64,000 nt of DNA from Aureimonas glaciei (GCF_014643375.1 NZ_BMJJ01000004.1:258167-322166); one strand, 5' to 3'; counted from the stretch's first letter, positions 17,627 to 26,409 are shown. The notes: generated by a model not told the origin, from the letters alone. Program-made: numbers and translations.

Positions 17627-18487
17627 ATGCAGCCGATAGCACCGCGCGGCGGAACCTGGAGCGTCGGGCAGGGGCGCCGTCTCGTCCTCGGGCCGAGGGC
17701 AACCATCATGGGCATCCTCAACGTCACGCCGGACAGCTTTTCCGACGGCGGGCGCTATGCCGGCGTGGAGGCGGCGGTCGCCGCGGCCCTCGCCATGGTC
17801 GCCGAAGGGGCCGAGATCATCGACATCGGCGGCGAGTCGACGAGGCCCGGTGCGACGCCGGTCGCCCCGCTGGAGGAGCAGCGCCGCGTCCTGCCGGTGA
17901 TTGAGGCGCTGGCAGTGCAGTCGGACTGCCTGATCTCAGTCGACACCTACCGCGAAGAGACCGCGCGGCTGGCGGTGGAAGCCGGCGCGCACATCGTCAA
18001 CGATGTCTGGGGCGCCCAGAAGGAGCCGGGCATCGCGCGTGTCGCGGCGGAAACCGGCGCCGGCATCTGCCTCATGCATACCGGCCGCGAGCGCGCCAAG
18101 CTGCCGGACGTGATCGACGACCAGCGGCTGTTTCTGACGGAGTCCCTCAGGATCGCCGCCGCCGCGGGCATCGCGCCGGAGGCGATCGTGCTCGACCCCG
18201 GTTTCGGCTTCGAGAAGGACGGACCGGAAAACATGCTGCTGCTCGCGCGCTTCGGCGAGATCATGGATCTCGGCTTCCCGCTGCTCGTCGGCACCTCGCG
18301 CAAGCGCTTCGTGCGCGGCATTATCGGCCGCAACGATCCCGAGCCGGACGTCGCGACCGCGGCGACGAGCGTCTTGATGCGCGAGCGCGGCGCCGACATT
18401 TTTCGCGTGCACAACGTTGCGGTCAACCGCGACGCCCTGGCGATCGCCGATGCCATGCGGGCCGCCGCGCAGGGAGCACGCTGGTGA
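17627..18487 (+). CDS. folP: Dihydropteroate synthase
   Basis: Condenses 6-hydroxymethyl-7,8-dihydropterin pyrophosphate with p-aminobenzoate in folate synthesis. A 286-residue TIM-barrel enzyme with both family signatures: MGILNVTPDSFSDGG near residue 27 and IDIGGESTRPGA near residue 65. It also has VDTYREE, IVNDVWG, DPGFGF and the terminal FRVHNV strand. It is the target family of sulfonamides. The start ATG at 17627 gives a typical length. Its stop overlaps the GTG start of folK, so the two are coupled. The folB gene usually found between them in this order is missing here. Confidence 0.95.
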   Translation: MQPIAPRGGTWSVGQGRRLVLGPRATIMGILNVTPDSFSDGGRYAGVEAAVAAALAMVAEGAEIIDIGGESTRPGATPVAPLEEQRRVLPVIEALAVQSDCLISVDTYREETARLAVEAGAHIVNDVWGAQKEPGIARVAAETGAGICLMHTGRERAKLPDVIDDQRLFLTESLRIAAAAGIAPEAIVLDPGFGFEKDGPENMLLLARFGEIMDLGFPLLVGTSRKRFVRGIIGRNDPEPDVATAATSVLMRERGADIFRVHNVAVNRDALAIADAMRAAAQGARW

Positions 18488-19026
18488 GCGCGCGTGCGCT
18501 TTTGGGCATCGGCGGCAATATCGGCGACGTCGAGGCCAATATGCGCCGGGCGCTGACGACGATCGACGGGACGCCGGGGACACGCGTCGTCGCCGTCTCC
18601 CGGCTCTACCGGACGCCGCCCTGGGGCGTCACCGACCAGCCCTTTTTCTTCAACGCCTGCGCCGCCGTCGAGACGACGTTGTCGCCGCGCGACCTTCTGG
18701 AGCTCTGCCTGGCGACGGAGCGCGGGCTGAAGCGCGAGCGGCGCGAGCGCTGGGGGCCGCGCACCATCGATCTCGATGTTCTCGACTATGCCGGCCAGAC
18801 CTACGAAGACGAGGCCCTGACGCTGCCGCATCCGCGGATCGGGGCACGGGCTTTCGTCCTGGTGCCGCTCGCCGACATCGCGCCCGAGACGGTCGTCGAC
18901 GGCATGACCGTCACGGAACGGCTGGTCGGGCTCGACCGCGCCGGCATCGAGCCGGCGAACGCGGACGGCGCCTGGTGGCGCGAGCCGGACGAAGCGGCCC
19001 CTACTGCTCCAGCGCCGTCTGCTTGA
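18484..19026 (+). CDS. folK: 2-amino-4-hydroxy-6-hydroxymethyldihydropteridine pyrophosphokinase
   Basis: Transfers pyrophosphate from ATP to 6-hydroxymethyl-7,8-dihydropterin, making the FolP substrate. 180 residues, showing the opening LLGIGGNIGD, the VSRLYRTPPWG loop, FFNAC and the HPPK signature RWGPRTIDLDVLDY with its metal-binding aspartates. The GTG start at 18484 overlaps the folP stop (GTGA). The 3' end overlaps the convergent gene at 19001 by 26 bp. The last 20 residues (Ala/Pro/Glu-rich) look non-conserved. Confidence 0.95.
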   Translation: MSARALLGIGGNIGDVEANMRRALTTIDGTPGTRVVAVSRLYRTPPWGVTDQPFFFNACAAVETTLSPRDLLELCLATERGLKRERRERWGPRTIDLDVLDYAGQTYEDEALTLPHPRIGARAFVLVPLADIAPETVVDGMTVTERLVGLDRAGIEPANADGAWWREPDEAAPTAPAPSA

Positions 19027-19537
19027 TCGTCGCTTCGCCGCGGGCGAGCCTCATGCCGAGCACCGGGACGAGGTCGTCGGCGACGCGCACCGAGATCGAG
19101 ATGTTCATCTTGTCGCGGCCGTCGAGCTTGGCGATCATCGCGCCCTTCAGCTGCTTGCGGTCGAGGCCGACGACCATCTGGTTGCCGTCGACATTGCCGG
19201 AGATGATGTCGAGACCCTTGCCCTTGGCGCCATCGAGAAAGGCGCCCTTGTAGGTCACGCCCTGCTTGGTGACGTCGGCGCGCATCTTCTGCGAGAAGAT
19301 GCCGACGCGGCAGGTGCCTTCGAGCGCCATGCCGACTTCGTTGCCGTGGGGCTCGCCGGTCAAGGTGCAGTTGAACTTCGTGCCCTTGTACTTGCCCGCG
19401 ACGATCTCGCCCGGACCCGACCACTGGCCGACGACCCGGTCGAAGAAGGCGGTGTCGCCGCCGGCGCTGGCGGGCGCGACGACCAGCATCGACAGGGCGG
19501 CGGCAAGGGCGAGGCCGATGGTGGATGCAGGGGACAT
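19001..19537 (-). CDS. Secreted protein of unknown function (paralogue of 41141-41659)
   Basis: A 178-residue exported protein with a signal peptide at 1-25 (VVAPASAGG). The mature part is beta-rich and opens with FFDRVVGQWSGPGEI. It has two cysteines in FNCTL and EGTCR, spaced about 25 residues apart, then a GVTYKGAFLDG strand and a closing lysine-rich segment. The same plan (LDR..GGWGGSGTI, VTCSLDG, LAGQCR, YSGVYTGSSKG) occurs in the gene at 41141, so the two form a small paralogous family. The ATG at 19537 has GGAAAG 8 nt upstream. I recognise no function. The topology (small beta protein with conserved Cys pair) would suit a periplasmic binding or envelope protein. Confidence 0.75.
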   Translation of the reverse strand: MSPASTIGLALAAALSMLVVAPASAGGDTAFFDRVVGQWSGPGEIVAGKYKGTKFNCTLTGEPHGNEVGMALEGTCRVGIFSQKMRADVTKQGVTYKGAFLDGAKGKGLDIISGNVDGNQMVVGLDRKQLKGAMIAKLDGRDKMNISISVRVADDLVPVLGMRLARGEATIKQTALEQ

Positions 19538-19626
19538 GGACAATCTTTCCAGGCGAAACGGGACGTCGCTTTGACCGTCCCTTTATCGCTCGGAACGGTT
19601 AACGACATGTTTCGATGGGGCTTTGT

Positions 19627-20724
19627 TCACGGTAACGTTGTCGTCGTCGCGGGGCGCTGCGCCGGTTTTGCATCACCGCCCAAGGTCGCCAGATCGCTGG
19701 CGAAATCGCCGATCCTCGGCCGCCTGGCCTGCAGGAACGGCAGCGGGCGGCAGAGGTCCATGGCGGCGAGGCCGATGCGGGCGGTCAGCAAGCCGTTCAC
19801 CACGCCTTCGCCGAGACGCGCCGACAGGCGGGCGGCCAGGCCGTGGCCGACGACCTGGCCGAGGATGTTGTCGCCGATCGAGATCGACCCGGTGACCGCC
19901 AGGTGCCCGACGACGTTGCGCGTCAGCTTGATCAGGCCGAGCGTGCCCGGCCGGGCGCCGTAGAGTTCCGACATCTGGCGGATCAGCCGGACCGTCTGGA
20001 AAAGCACGAAGGCGACGTCGACGATCGCTTTCGGGCTGACCGCCGTAACCACCGAGACACGCTTGGCGGCGTCCAGAACCAGAGCGCGGGCCTTCACGTC
20101 GAGGGGCCCCAGCAGTTCGCGTTCGGCCACCGCGATCATGTCGCGGCCGTCGATCACGTCGTCGGCGAGGGCCGCCAGCCGGCGGCGTCCCTCGGCGGTC
20201 TCGGCCCGGCCGGACAGGAGCGAGACGAGGCCGGTGACGACGGTCTTCGCCTCGGCGGTGGAGTCCGCCTCGTAGGCGGCGAGCGCCGCGCGGCGTTCGC
20301 GGTCGACCGCGGCGAGGCGCAGCATGCCGATGGTTTCGCGCGCGGCGATGCCGAGGGCGCCCAAGGCCAGCAGCGCGGCCAGCGCCACGCCGAGCCATCC
20401 GAGCCAGTCGTCGCGCGCGAAGAGGTCGCGGACCAGCGCGTCGACCGCAAGGCCGACGGCCAGAGAGAGGAGGGCGCCCAGCGCGGCGATGAACAGCTTG
20501 GCGAAGGAGAAGCGCCGCGCCGGCTTTTGCTCCAGCCCGGCCGCTGCGAGCGCCGTATCCTGCTCGATCGCCTCGTCCGGCTCGAGCGTCAGCTGGCTGA
20601 GGTCGGACAGCGCGCGCGGCGTGCGCACCGCCTCCGCCTCGACGGTCTGCCGCCGCTCCGGCGTCTGCCCGTCCAGGCGGACGGCGGTGGGACGGCGGCC
20701 GGGCGGATCCTTCCTGTCGCTCAT
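19627..20724 (-). CDS. ycjF: YcjF-type DUF697 inner-membrane protein
   Basis: A 365-residue protein of the YcjF/TIGR01620 family. The first 80 residues are charged and cytoplasmic. Two membrane helices lie at about 95-150 (FIAALGALLSLAVGLAV and WLGVALAALLALGALG). A DUF697 region follows in the C-terminal half (AVSPKAIVDVAFVLFQ, VGHLAVTGSISIGDN). Its ATG overlaps the ycjX stop (ATGA), so they are translated together, as in most proteobacteria. In E. coli the ycjX-ycjF pair belongs to the phage-shock regulon; molecular roles are unproven. Confidence 0.88.
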   Translation of the reverse strand: MSDRKDPPGRRPTAVRLDGQTPERRQTVEAEAVRTPRALSDLSQLTLEPDEAIEQDTALAAAGLEQKPARRFSFAKLFIAALGALLSLAVGLAVDALVRDLFARDDWLGWLGVALAALLALGALGIAARETIGMLRLAAVDRERRAALAAYEADSTAEAKTVVTGLVSLLSGRAETAEGRRRLAALADDVIDGRDMIAVAERELLGPLDVKARALVLDAAKRVSVVTAVSPKAIVDVAFVLFQTVRLIRQMSELYGARPGTLGLIKLTRNVVGHLAVTGSISIGDNILGQVVGHGLAARLSARLGEGVVNGLLTARIGLAAMDLCRPLPFLQARRPRIGDFASDLATLGGDAKPAQRPATTTTLP

Positions 20725-22181
20725 GCCAGTTTGTCCCCGATGAGATACTGCAAGGCGCGGTCGAGCCGGATATGCGGCAGCGACAGCGTGAAGCCTTCGG
20801 CCGTCTGTTCCAGCCGCGGCGGCTTGAAGCGCACGAAGGTGACGGGATCGAGGGCGGCATTGTTCCAAGGCCCGCCCGTCTCGAAGAGGCGCGCCGGATT
20901 GGCCGGCAGGTCACCGGGAAAGATCGCGGTCTCGCTCGAACCGTCGAAGGTCTGGCCGTCGATGGTCTCGCCGGCCATGGGCGTGCCGACGATCATCGGC
21001 AGGCGCTGGCCGTCCTGGGTGACGTTGGCCTCGTGCGTGGCGCGGATCGAGGCGAGCGCCAGCACCTCGGTCGTCGCGCCCGAAAATTTCGCCCGCGCGA
21101 TGGCGTCGTCGACCAGGCGGCGGACGATGGATTCGAGCCGCGGATGGCTTTCGCGGTGCAGATGGTCGGCTTTCGTCGCGGCGATCAGGATGCGATCGAT
21201 GCGCCGCGTCATGAAGGAGGAAAGCCAGCTCGTCTTGCCCGGCCGGAAGCAGACGAGGATATCCGTCAGCGCCGTCTCCAGGTCCCGGATCGCCTCCGGC
21301 CCGGCATTGATGGCCTGCATCACGTCGATGAGCAGGATCTGCCGGTCGAGCCTCGCGAAATGCTCACGGAAGAACGGCTTCACCACCACCGACTTGTAGG
21401 CGGCGTAGCGCCGCGCGAAGAGGGCGGCGATCGAGCCCTTGGGATAGGTGACGCTCCTGTCCACGGGCAGCGGCGCGAAGGTGAGCGCCGGCGATCCTTC
21501 CAGGTCGCCCGGCATCAGGAAACGTCCGGGCGGCAAGGTCGACAGGGCGGTCGTGTCGGCGCGGCATTCCCGCAGATAGCGGGTGAAGGCGGCGGCGAGA
21601 CGCGAGGCCGTGGCCTCATCCGAGGGAGCGGACAGATCGGTCTCGGCCAGCAGCGCCAGGTATTCGCCCGCCATGGCGGCCCGCGCCGGCAGCTGCGCCC
21701 GCGCGATCGCCTCGGTGGAGAAAGTGGCAAAATCCTTGTCGAGCAGCGGCAGGTCGAGCAGCCATTCGCCGGGATAGTCGACGATGTCGAGCGACAGTTT
21801 TCCGGCCGAGAACATGCGCGACCAGCCGGACGCGGATTCGTATTCGATCGTCAGCCGCAGCTCGGAGATGGCGCGCGTCGACTGCGGCCATTGCCGCTCT
21901 TCCAGGATGGTGCGGATGTGGTCTTCATACTGGAAGCGCGGGATCGCCGCGTCCGGCTGCTCTTCGAGGAAGCTGCGGGCGATGCGTCCGCCGGACTGTG
22001 CCGTGAACAGCGGCAGCCTGCCGCCGTGCAGGAGATTGTGGACGAGCGAGGTGATGAAGACCGTCTTGCCGGCGCGCGACAGGCCGGCGACGCCGAGGCG
22101 CAGGGTCGGATGAAACAGCGACGCGGTCCGGTCGCCCAGATTGTCGAGAACGATGCGGGCTTCGTCGGTCAGGGATGTCAT
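20721..22181 (-). CDS. ycjX: YcjX-family P-loop NTPase (DUF463)
   Basis: A 486-residue GTPase-like protein. The Walker A motif is GVAGLSRAGKTVF near residue 30, followed by TSLVHNLLHGGRLP. Further family features are VDYPGEWLLDLPLL (Walker B-like), KPFFREHFARLDRQ and ILIAATKADHLH, which supplies an NKxD-like base-recognition motif. The ATG at 22181 starts the recognisable family N-terminus; the frame extends upstream without support. It is the promoter-proximal partner of the YcjF-like protein. A stress-linked membrane role is inferred from the E. coli psp-regulated homologue. Confidence 0.9.
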   Translation of the reverse strand: MTSLTDEARIVLDNLGDRTASLFHPTLRLGVAGLSRAGKTVFITSLVHNLLHGGRLPLFTAQSGGRIARSFLEEQPDAAIPRFQYEDHIRTILEERQWPQSTRAISELRLTIEYESASGWSRMFSAGKLSLDIVDYPGEWLLDLPLLDKDFATFSTEAIARAQLPARAAMAGEYLALLAETDLSAPSDEATASRLAAAFTRYLRECRADTTALSTLPPGRFLMPGDLEGSPALTFAPLPVDRSVTYPKGSIAALFARRYAAYKSVVVKPFFREHFARLDRQILLIDVMQAINAGPEAIRDLETALTDILVCFRPGKTSWLSSFMTRRIDRILIAATKADHLHRESHPRLESIVRRLVDDAIARAKFSGATTEVLALASIRATHEANVTQDGQRLPMIVGTPMAGETIDGQTFDGSSETAIFPGDLPANPARLFETGGPWNNAALDPVTFVRFKPPRLEQTAEGFTLSLPHIRLDRALQYLIGDKLA

Positions 22182-22285
22182 GGAGACGGGGCACTCGGTC
22201 TGGAGGCGGGTCCCGGCGATATAGGCAGGGCGAGGCGCCGGGGGTAGGGCAGGCCGCGCTCGCCAGGCCGGTACGGCAGGCGGGC

Positions 22286-22813
22286 TTACGCTTCCAGGTC
22301 GCGCGGGCGCAGCAGCCGGTGCAGGAAAGCGGAACCGGGCTTGATCGCATCGAGGCCGGTCGCGAAGGACAGCGTCGCGAGCGCCGCCGTCGGCATGCCT
22401 TCGCGCAGAAGCGCCAGGGATGCCGGATCGCCGTCGCCGGCAAGGTCCAGCGCGAACTCCTCGATCGACGGGTTGTGCCCGATGACGAGCGCCACGCGCG
22501 CCGCGCCGCAGTTTATGACCTCCTGGCGATAGGCCTCCGCGCCCTGTTCGTAGAGGGAGTCGCAAAAGACGATCCGGGCATGCGCGCCGAGATGCGGCTG
22601 GAGAGCGTCGAGCGTCTGCCGCGTGCGGGCGGAGGTGGAGCAGAGAACGACGTCGACGGCGGCGGCCTCGGCGGCGATCACCGCGGCGATCCGCGGCGCA
22701 TCGCGCAGCCCGCGCGGATCCAGCGGACGCTGATGATCGCGCTGTCCCGGCAGGGCAACGGCGGCATGCGCATGCCGCAGGAGGTGGAGCGTGGTGAGGA
22801 GTTCAGTCGCCAT
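22286..22813 (-). CDS. SixA-like histidine phosphatase
   Basis: A 175-residue histidine-phosphatase-superfamily enzyme. The N-terminus carries the catalytic LLRHAHA, a variant of the RHG motif in which the glycine is alanine. The other elements are present: STSARTRQT (substrate arginine) and the second catalytic histidine in VIGHNPSIEEFA. SixA proteins remove phosphate from Hpt domains, and other small members act on sugar phosphates or proteins. An Hpt protein is encoded 6 kb away, but there is no evidence they interact. The ATG at 22813 gives a typical length. Confidence 0.82.
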   Translation of the reverse strand: MATELLTTLHLLRHAHAAVALPGQRDHQRPLDPRGLRDAPRIAAVIAAEAAAVDVVLCSTSARTRQTLDALQPHLGAHARIVFCDSLYEQGAEAYRQEVINCGAARVALVIGHNPSIEEFALDLAGDGDPASLALLREGMPTAALATLSFATGLDAIKPGSAFLHRLLRPRDLEA

Positions 22814-23027
22814 GCCATCAGCTAGGCCGAAACCGGGCGGACAGGCAAACGAAACCGCCAGGGACCCAGGGTCGGACAATGCTTATGCAAGCTCGACACC
22901 AGTTTCTCAGCCTATCGTAGGAGTGACAACTCACAGCGATGTTCGCGGCTTCTGCCCGAATCGAAAAGCCAAATGAAACCCTCGCGTTAAAGCATAGGGA
23001 TCATCATAAGGACTTAGGCAAAAGCGC

Positions 23028-23056
23028 TTGTCCCTCGCTTGAACCCTCGTTATAAG
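23028..23056 (+). promoter_or_regulatory. Sigma-70-type promoter of dksA
   Basis: TTGTCC at 23028-23033 and TATAAG at 23051-23056 are separated by exactly 17 bases. They lie 30 bases before the dksA start and upstream of an AAGGAG ribosome site at 23075-23080. No better candidate is visible in the 272-bp gap. Confidence 0.65.
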
Positions 23057-23085
23057 CACCGCCGTGGCGGCTTGAAGGAGACGGT

Positions 23086-23502
23086 ATGAGCGAAACTCTA
23101 TCTTTCGATGCAGGTCTCTCCGAAGAGGGCCCGTTCATGAACGAGCGGCAGCGGGACTATTTCCGCAAGAAGTTGCTGGCCTGGAAGGCCGATATCCTCC
23201 GCGAGTCGCGCGAGACGCTGGAAACCCTCGCCAACGAAAACGCCAACCTTGCCGACGTCGCCGACAGGGCTTCCTCGGAAACCGATCGCGCCATCGAACT
23301 GAGGGCCCGCGACCGCCAGCGCAAGCTGATCTCCAAGATCGACTCGGCGCTCGAACGCCTCGACGAGGGTACCTACGGCTATTGCGAGGAGACCGGCGAG
23401 CCCATCAGCCTGAAGCGGCTCGATGCCCGCCCGATCGCGACGATGTCGCTGGAAGCGCAGGAGCGCCACGAGCGCCGCGAGAAAGTCTACCGCGACGAAT
23501 GA
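23086..23502 (+). CDS. dksA: RNA polymerase-binding transcription factor DksA
   Basis: A 138-residue secondary-channel factor that works with ppGpp to adjust rRNA and stress promoters. The N-terminal helix (MNERQRDYFRKKLLAWK) and the coiled coil are present. The coiled-coil tip region has NLADVADRASSETD, with the essential Asp-x-x-Asp-type tip residues. The zinc-finger segment reads YGYCEETGEPISLKRLDARP...MSLEAQ and keeps only one of the four usual cysteines. That degenerate form is common in alphaproteobacteria. AAGGAG lies 5 nt before the ATG. It is monocistronic, with its own promoter. Confidence 0.95.
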   Translation: MSETLSFDAGLSEEGPFMNERQRDYFRKKLLAWKADILRESRETLETLANENANLADVADRASSETDRAIELRARDRQRKLISKIDSALERLDEGTYGYCEETGEPISLKRLDARPIATMSLEAQERHERREKVYRDE

Positions 23503-23968
23503 CGGGCCGACACGCGTGCCCTGCGTGTTCCACCCGGTGAATACCCATGCCCGTTTCGACCCTCGGCGACGCCGTCTTGCCAAACGGCAGCCGACGATGG
23601 ATCCGCCGGAGACCGCCTCTCTTTCACGAGACGGCACATCGCTAGGCCCGACCGCGGCCAGCAGCAGCCCTCACGCGGCATCGACCCGAGGGCATGATCC
23701 TCAAAGCGAGGCCAGCCTCGCCCCTCTCCCAATTTCCCAGATCGTGATCGGCTTCTCAGGGCGTTGATGCCCCCGGGCCGGCGGTCGGCCGTCCGCGGCC
23801 AACGTCAGGTTCATCGACCAGACAGGCCGGCCTCGCTCAGGATGCTCAGTGGCGGGCGCCCAGGCGATGACCCGGCTATGCCGCTCCGGCTTTATCCGCG
23901 TCCGCCGGCATTCCGACGGACGGGCCGGGCGACGCCGCGCTAGGGCGGGGCGCGGCCGGCGGCCGTGC
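23503..23968. other. Intergenic region after dksA
   Basis: 466 bp between dksA and the convergent FliO-like gene. I see no open frame with a ribosome site, no clear intrinsic terminator and no repeat family. Base composition is like the flanking genes. Confidence 0.5.
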
Positions 23969-26044
23969 TCAGCGCCGACTGCGGTCCGAGGTCTCGAAGT
24001 TAAAGTCGCCGAGCAGGCGTTCCATCTCTTCCTCCAGAGACAGGACACGGGGCGCCTTGTCCGGTGCCGGTGCCGGTGCCGGTGCCGGCTCCGCCGCCTT
24101 GGGCTCGTCGACCCGCACTTCCGGGGCCGCGTTGGCGGGCTCGTCGTTCCAGTGGACGTCGTCGAGGCCGAAATCGAGTTCGGCCGACAGGAAGTCGTCG
24201 AGACCGGCAAAGGCGTCCTCGGCCGGGGCGGCCGCCTTCTCGGGTTCCTGCACCGTCATCGGAGCCATCGGAGCGATCGGGGCGATGACGGTCGCGCGGT
24301 TGGGCTCGACCGGGCTGGGCGGGGCAGGCGCCTTCGCGGACCGGTCGGGGGACGGCGCCGGCATCGCGCGCGGGCCTGCCTGAATGGCGGCGGCGAAGCT
24401 TCGCACTTCCAGCGGCTTCCTATCCGGGGACGCTTCGGCCGGGGCCGGGGGGCGCTCGCCGACCGCGGCCGGCGCGTCGGTGGGCTCCGGCCGCCGGGAC
24501 TCGGTCTTCGCCCTTTCAGCGCTGTCCGCTCCGGGTGTCGGCGACTCGGCGGGCGGCCTGGGCGTCATCGTGGGGGTCGGGCGGGCCCGAATGAGCTCGC
24601 GCTGGCGCTCCGCGGCCGCGATGACGGCCGACGACGGTTCGCCGGCGCGCGGGGCCATTTCCCGCATCGTGGGGGCGCGCTCGCCGCGCGGTTCGACGCT
24701 GTCCTGCGCTCCGCCGCGCCCTTCCGCCGACGGTCCGCCCCGATCGGCGACCGGCTCTGGCGCAGCTGTGGGAGAAGCGGGGACAGACTCGGCTGTCTGA
24801 TTGGAATCCTGGCGGAACATCTGAGGTGACAGGTTGGAATAGGTGGGCGTCACCATCGACCGCGCCGGGGCCGCGGCGACCGTCACCGGACGACGGACCG
24901 GCTCGGCGGTGCTCGTCGCCGGCTCGCCCGCGCCCGTGATGGCGACGCGGGGCACACCGTTCTGCGCGGGGGTGGCAGGGCTGGTCGCCACGGGCGTCCG
25001 CGCCAGGGGCCGTGCGGAAAAGCCGGGATCGATCGCCGGGGGGCGGGGCTGCACCGGCCGCTCCGGCTCGGTCGGCCGTGCCGCCGACCGGCCTTCGGAC
25101 GCGGGCGCGGCATCGCGTGCCCGTTCGCCGGCAAGAGGCGCCATATCGGCGGCCGGACGCGACGCCACGACCTGCGGCGCCGCTTCGCCCTGGACCCGCG
25201 ACGAAGCGTCGGACCGTCCTGGGGCGGCGACGGGTGGCGCGGACTTTTCCGCCGCGGGCGTGGCTTCCGGTGTCGGCGCCGGTCCGCCCCGGTCGGCGAC
25301 CGGCGCCACCGGCGGCGCTACCGGGATCGCGGCGGAAAAGGAGGGCTCCCGGCGCTCGGCCTCGACAGACTTGGCTTCGGGGGCGACCGGCGGTGCCACG
25401 GGAGCCGGCGGCTCGGCCCGCAGGACGGGCTCGACGCCGGTATCGACCGATGCGGCGGGGCCGTTGACCACGGGACCGCCGTCGTCGGCCGCGGCTGGCG
25501 GGCGCGGGACGGCGCGGGCCAGCGGACTTCCAGCTGCCGGCACGCCATTGCCAGCTGCCGGCACGCCATTGCCAGCTGCCGGCACGCCGTTGCGCGCCGG
25601 CCCGTTCGCGGGCTGCCGGGCTGGATGCGGCGCGGCGGCGGCGGCGGGCGCCAGTCGCTGCGGGGCCGCGGCGGGACGGCGCTCGCCCGCCGGGATATCG
25701 TCGGGACGGAAGGAGGGTTCGGTGCGCTGTGTCCTCGTGCCCGCGGCGACCCTGAGGATGTTGGCCTCGATCACCACGTCATTCTGGCCGCCGATCAGAA
25801 TCAGGTGCTCGACCTCGTCCCGGCGCACCAGAACCAGCTTTCGCTTGGGATCGATGGGGGTGACGTCCATGACGGCGAGGCGGGGGCCCCGGCCTTTGGC
25901 GCGGTTGCCGATCTGGCCCCCCAGGGCGCGCATGGCGACCCAGATGACGACAAAGACGAGGATGACGACGATCGCAGCCGCCAGCACGAAGGAGGCGACC
26001 GGAGCCATGCCTTCGCCAACGAGATCGACGAGCCATTCACGCAT
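23969..26044 (-). CDS. FliO/MopB-like membrane protein with a very long disordered tail
   Basis: A 691-residue protein. Residues 1-12 precede one membrane helix (about 14-38, ASFVLAAAIVVILVFVVIW). A FliO-like cytoplasmic beta domain of about 60 residues follows (LAVMDVTPIDPKRKLVLVRR, EHLILIGG). In FliO this segment helps assemble the flagellar export gate. The remaining 570 residues are Pro/Ala-rich and apparently disordered, with internal repeats, ending in a conserved-looking helix LSLEEEMERLLGDFNFE. Typical FliO is about 100-150 residues. No flagellar genes are in the window, so a flagellar role is uncertain. ATG 26044 follows a GGGAG site. Confidence 0.7.
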   Translation of the reverse strand: MREWLVDLVGEGMAPVASFVLAAAIVVILVFVVIWVAMRALGGQIGNRAKGRGPRLAVMDVTPIDPKRKLVLVRRDEVEHLILIGGQNDVVIEANILRVAAGTRTQRTEPSFRPDDIPAGERRPAAAPQRLAPAAAAAPHPARQPANGPARNGVPAAGNGVPAAGNGVPAAGSPLARAVPRPPAAADDGGPVVNGPAASVDTGVEPVLRAEPPAPVAPPVAPEAKSVEAERREPSFSAAIPVAPPVAPVADRGGPAPTPEATPAAEKSAPPVAAPGRSDASSRVQGEAAPQVVASRPAADMAPLAGERARDAAPASEGRSAARPTEPERPVQPRPPAIDPGFSARPLARTPVATSPATPAQNGVPRVAITGAGEPATSTAEPVRRPVTVAAAPARSMVTPTYSNLSPQMFRQDSNQTAESVPASPTAAPEPVADRGGPSAEGRGGAQDSVEPRGERAPTMREMAPRAGEPSSAVIAAAERQRELIRARPTPTMTPRPPAESPTPGADSAERAKTESRRPEPTDAPAAVGERPPAPAEASPDRKPLEVRSFAAAIQAGPRAMPAPSPDRSAKAPAPPSPVEPNRATVIAPIAPMAPMTVQEPEKAAAPAEDAFAGLDDFLSAELDFGLDDVHWNDEPANAAPEVRVDEPKAAEPAPAPAPAPDKAPRVLSLEEEMERLLGDFNFETSDRSRR
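24057..24092 (-). repeat. Hexanucleotide microsatellite (CCGGTG)n
   Basis: About five copies of a 6-base unit code for an Ala-Pro run in the tail of the FliO-like protein (APAPAPAPDK). Length variation here would stay in frame. Confidence 0.8.
25530..25592 (-). repeat. Three 21-bp tandem copies (PAAGNGV repeat)
   Basis: Three consecutive 21-bp units start at 25530, 25551 and 25572. The first two are identical and the third differs by one base. On the minus strand they encode a seven-residue Asn-Gly-Val-Pro-Ala-Ala-Gly repeat in the disordered region of the FliO-like protein. Confidence 0.9.
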
Positions 26045-26409
26045 ACTGAACTCCCAGGGTAGAACAAGTTCATGGTAGACCGGAAATAAATCGTCAGGAC
26101 AAGGGTATTTGCCGGCTCGAGCGGTGGAAAGCATGCGGTTAACAGCGTTGTTGCGCGCTTTGTTGGCCCCCGACGCCGTCGATCGGCGCGCCACACCCGG
26201 GCCGGTGCGCACGCCTTGCGGCCGGCACCGCCGCCTGTCTCCTGCGAAGCAGCGACGGCATCTTTCAGTCGACCTTTGCCTCGGATAGAGACACTATTGC
26301 AGGAGAGACGCGCGAAGCGGCGGATTCGTGCCGGGTCGGACAGTGGGTCCGCCCGCAATGCCGGGCGTTTGCAGCAGGGATTCGACATGCCATCGAAACG
26401 GATTGCGCG
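26045..26409. other. Divergent intergenic region, FliO-like gene / cckA
   Basis: 365 bp containing the promoters of both genes. The half nearest the FliO-like gene is AT-richer (26060-26150) and includes a GTTAAC palindrome. I found no full CtrA site and no clear -35/-10 pair. The half nearest cckA is GC-rich without a strong ribosome site before the ATG at 26410. Confidence 0.4.

Noticed and set aside
23086-23502. DksA zinc-finger loss as evidence of a pseudogene
   Set aside because: Cys-poor DksA proteins with intact coiled-coil tips are normal and functional in alphaproteobacteria.
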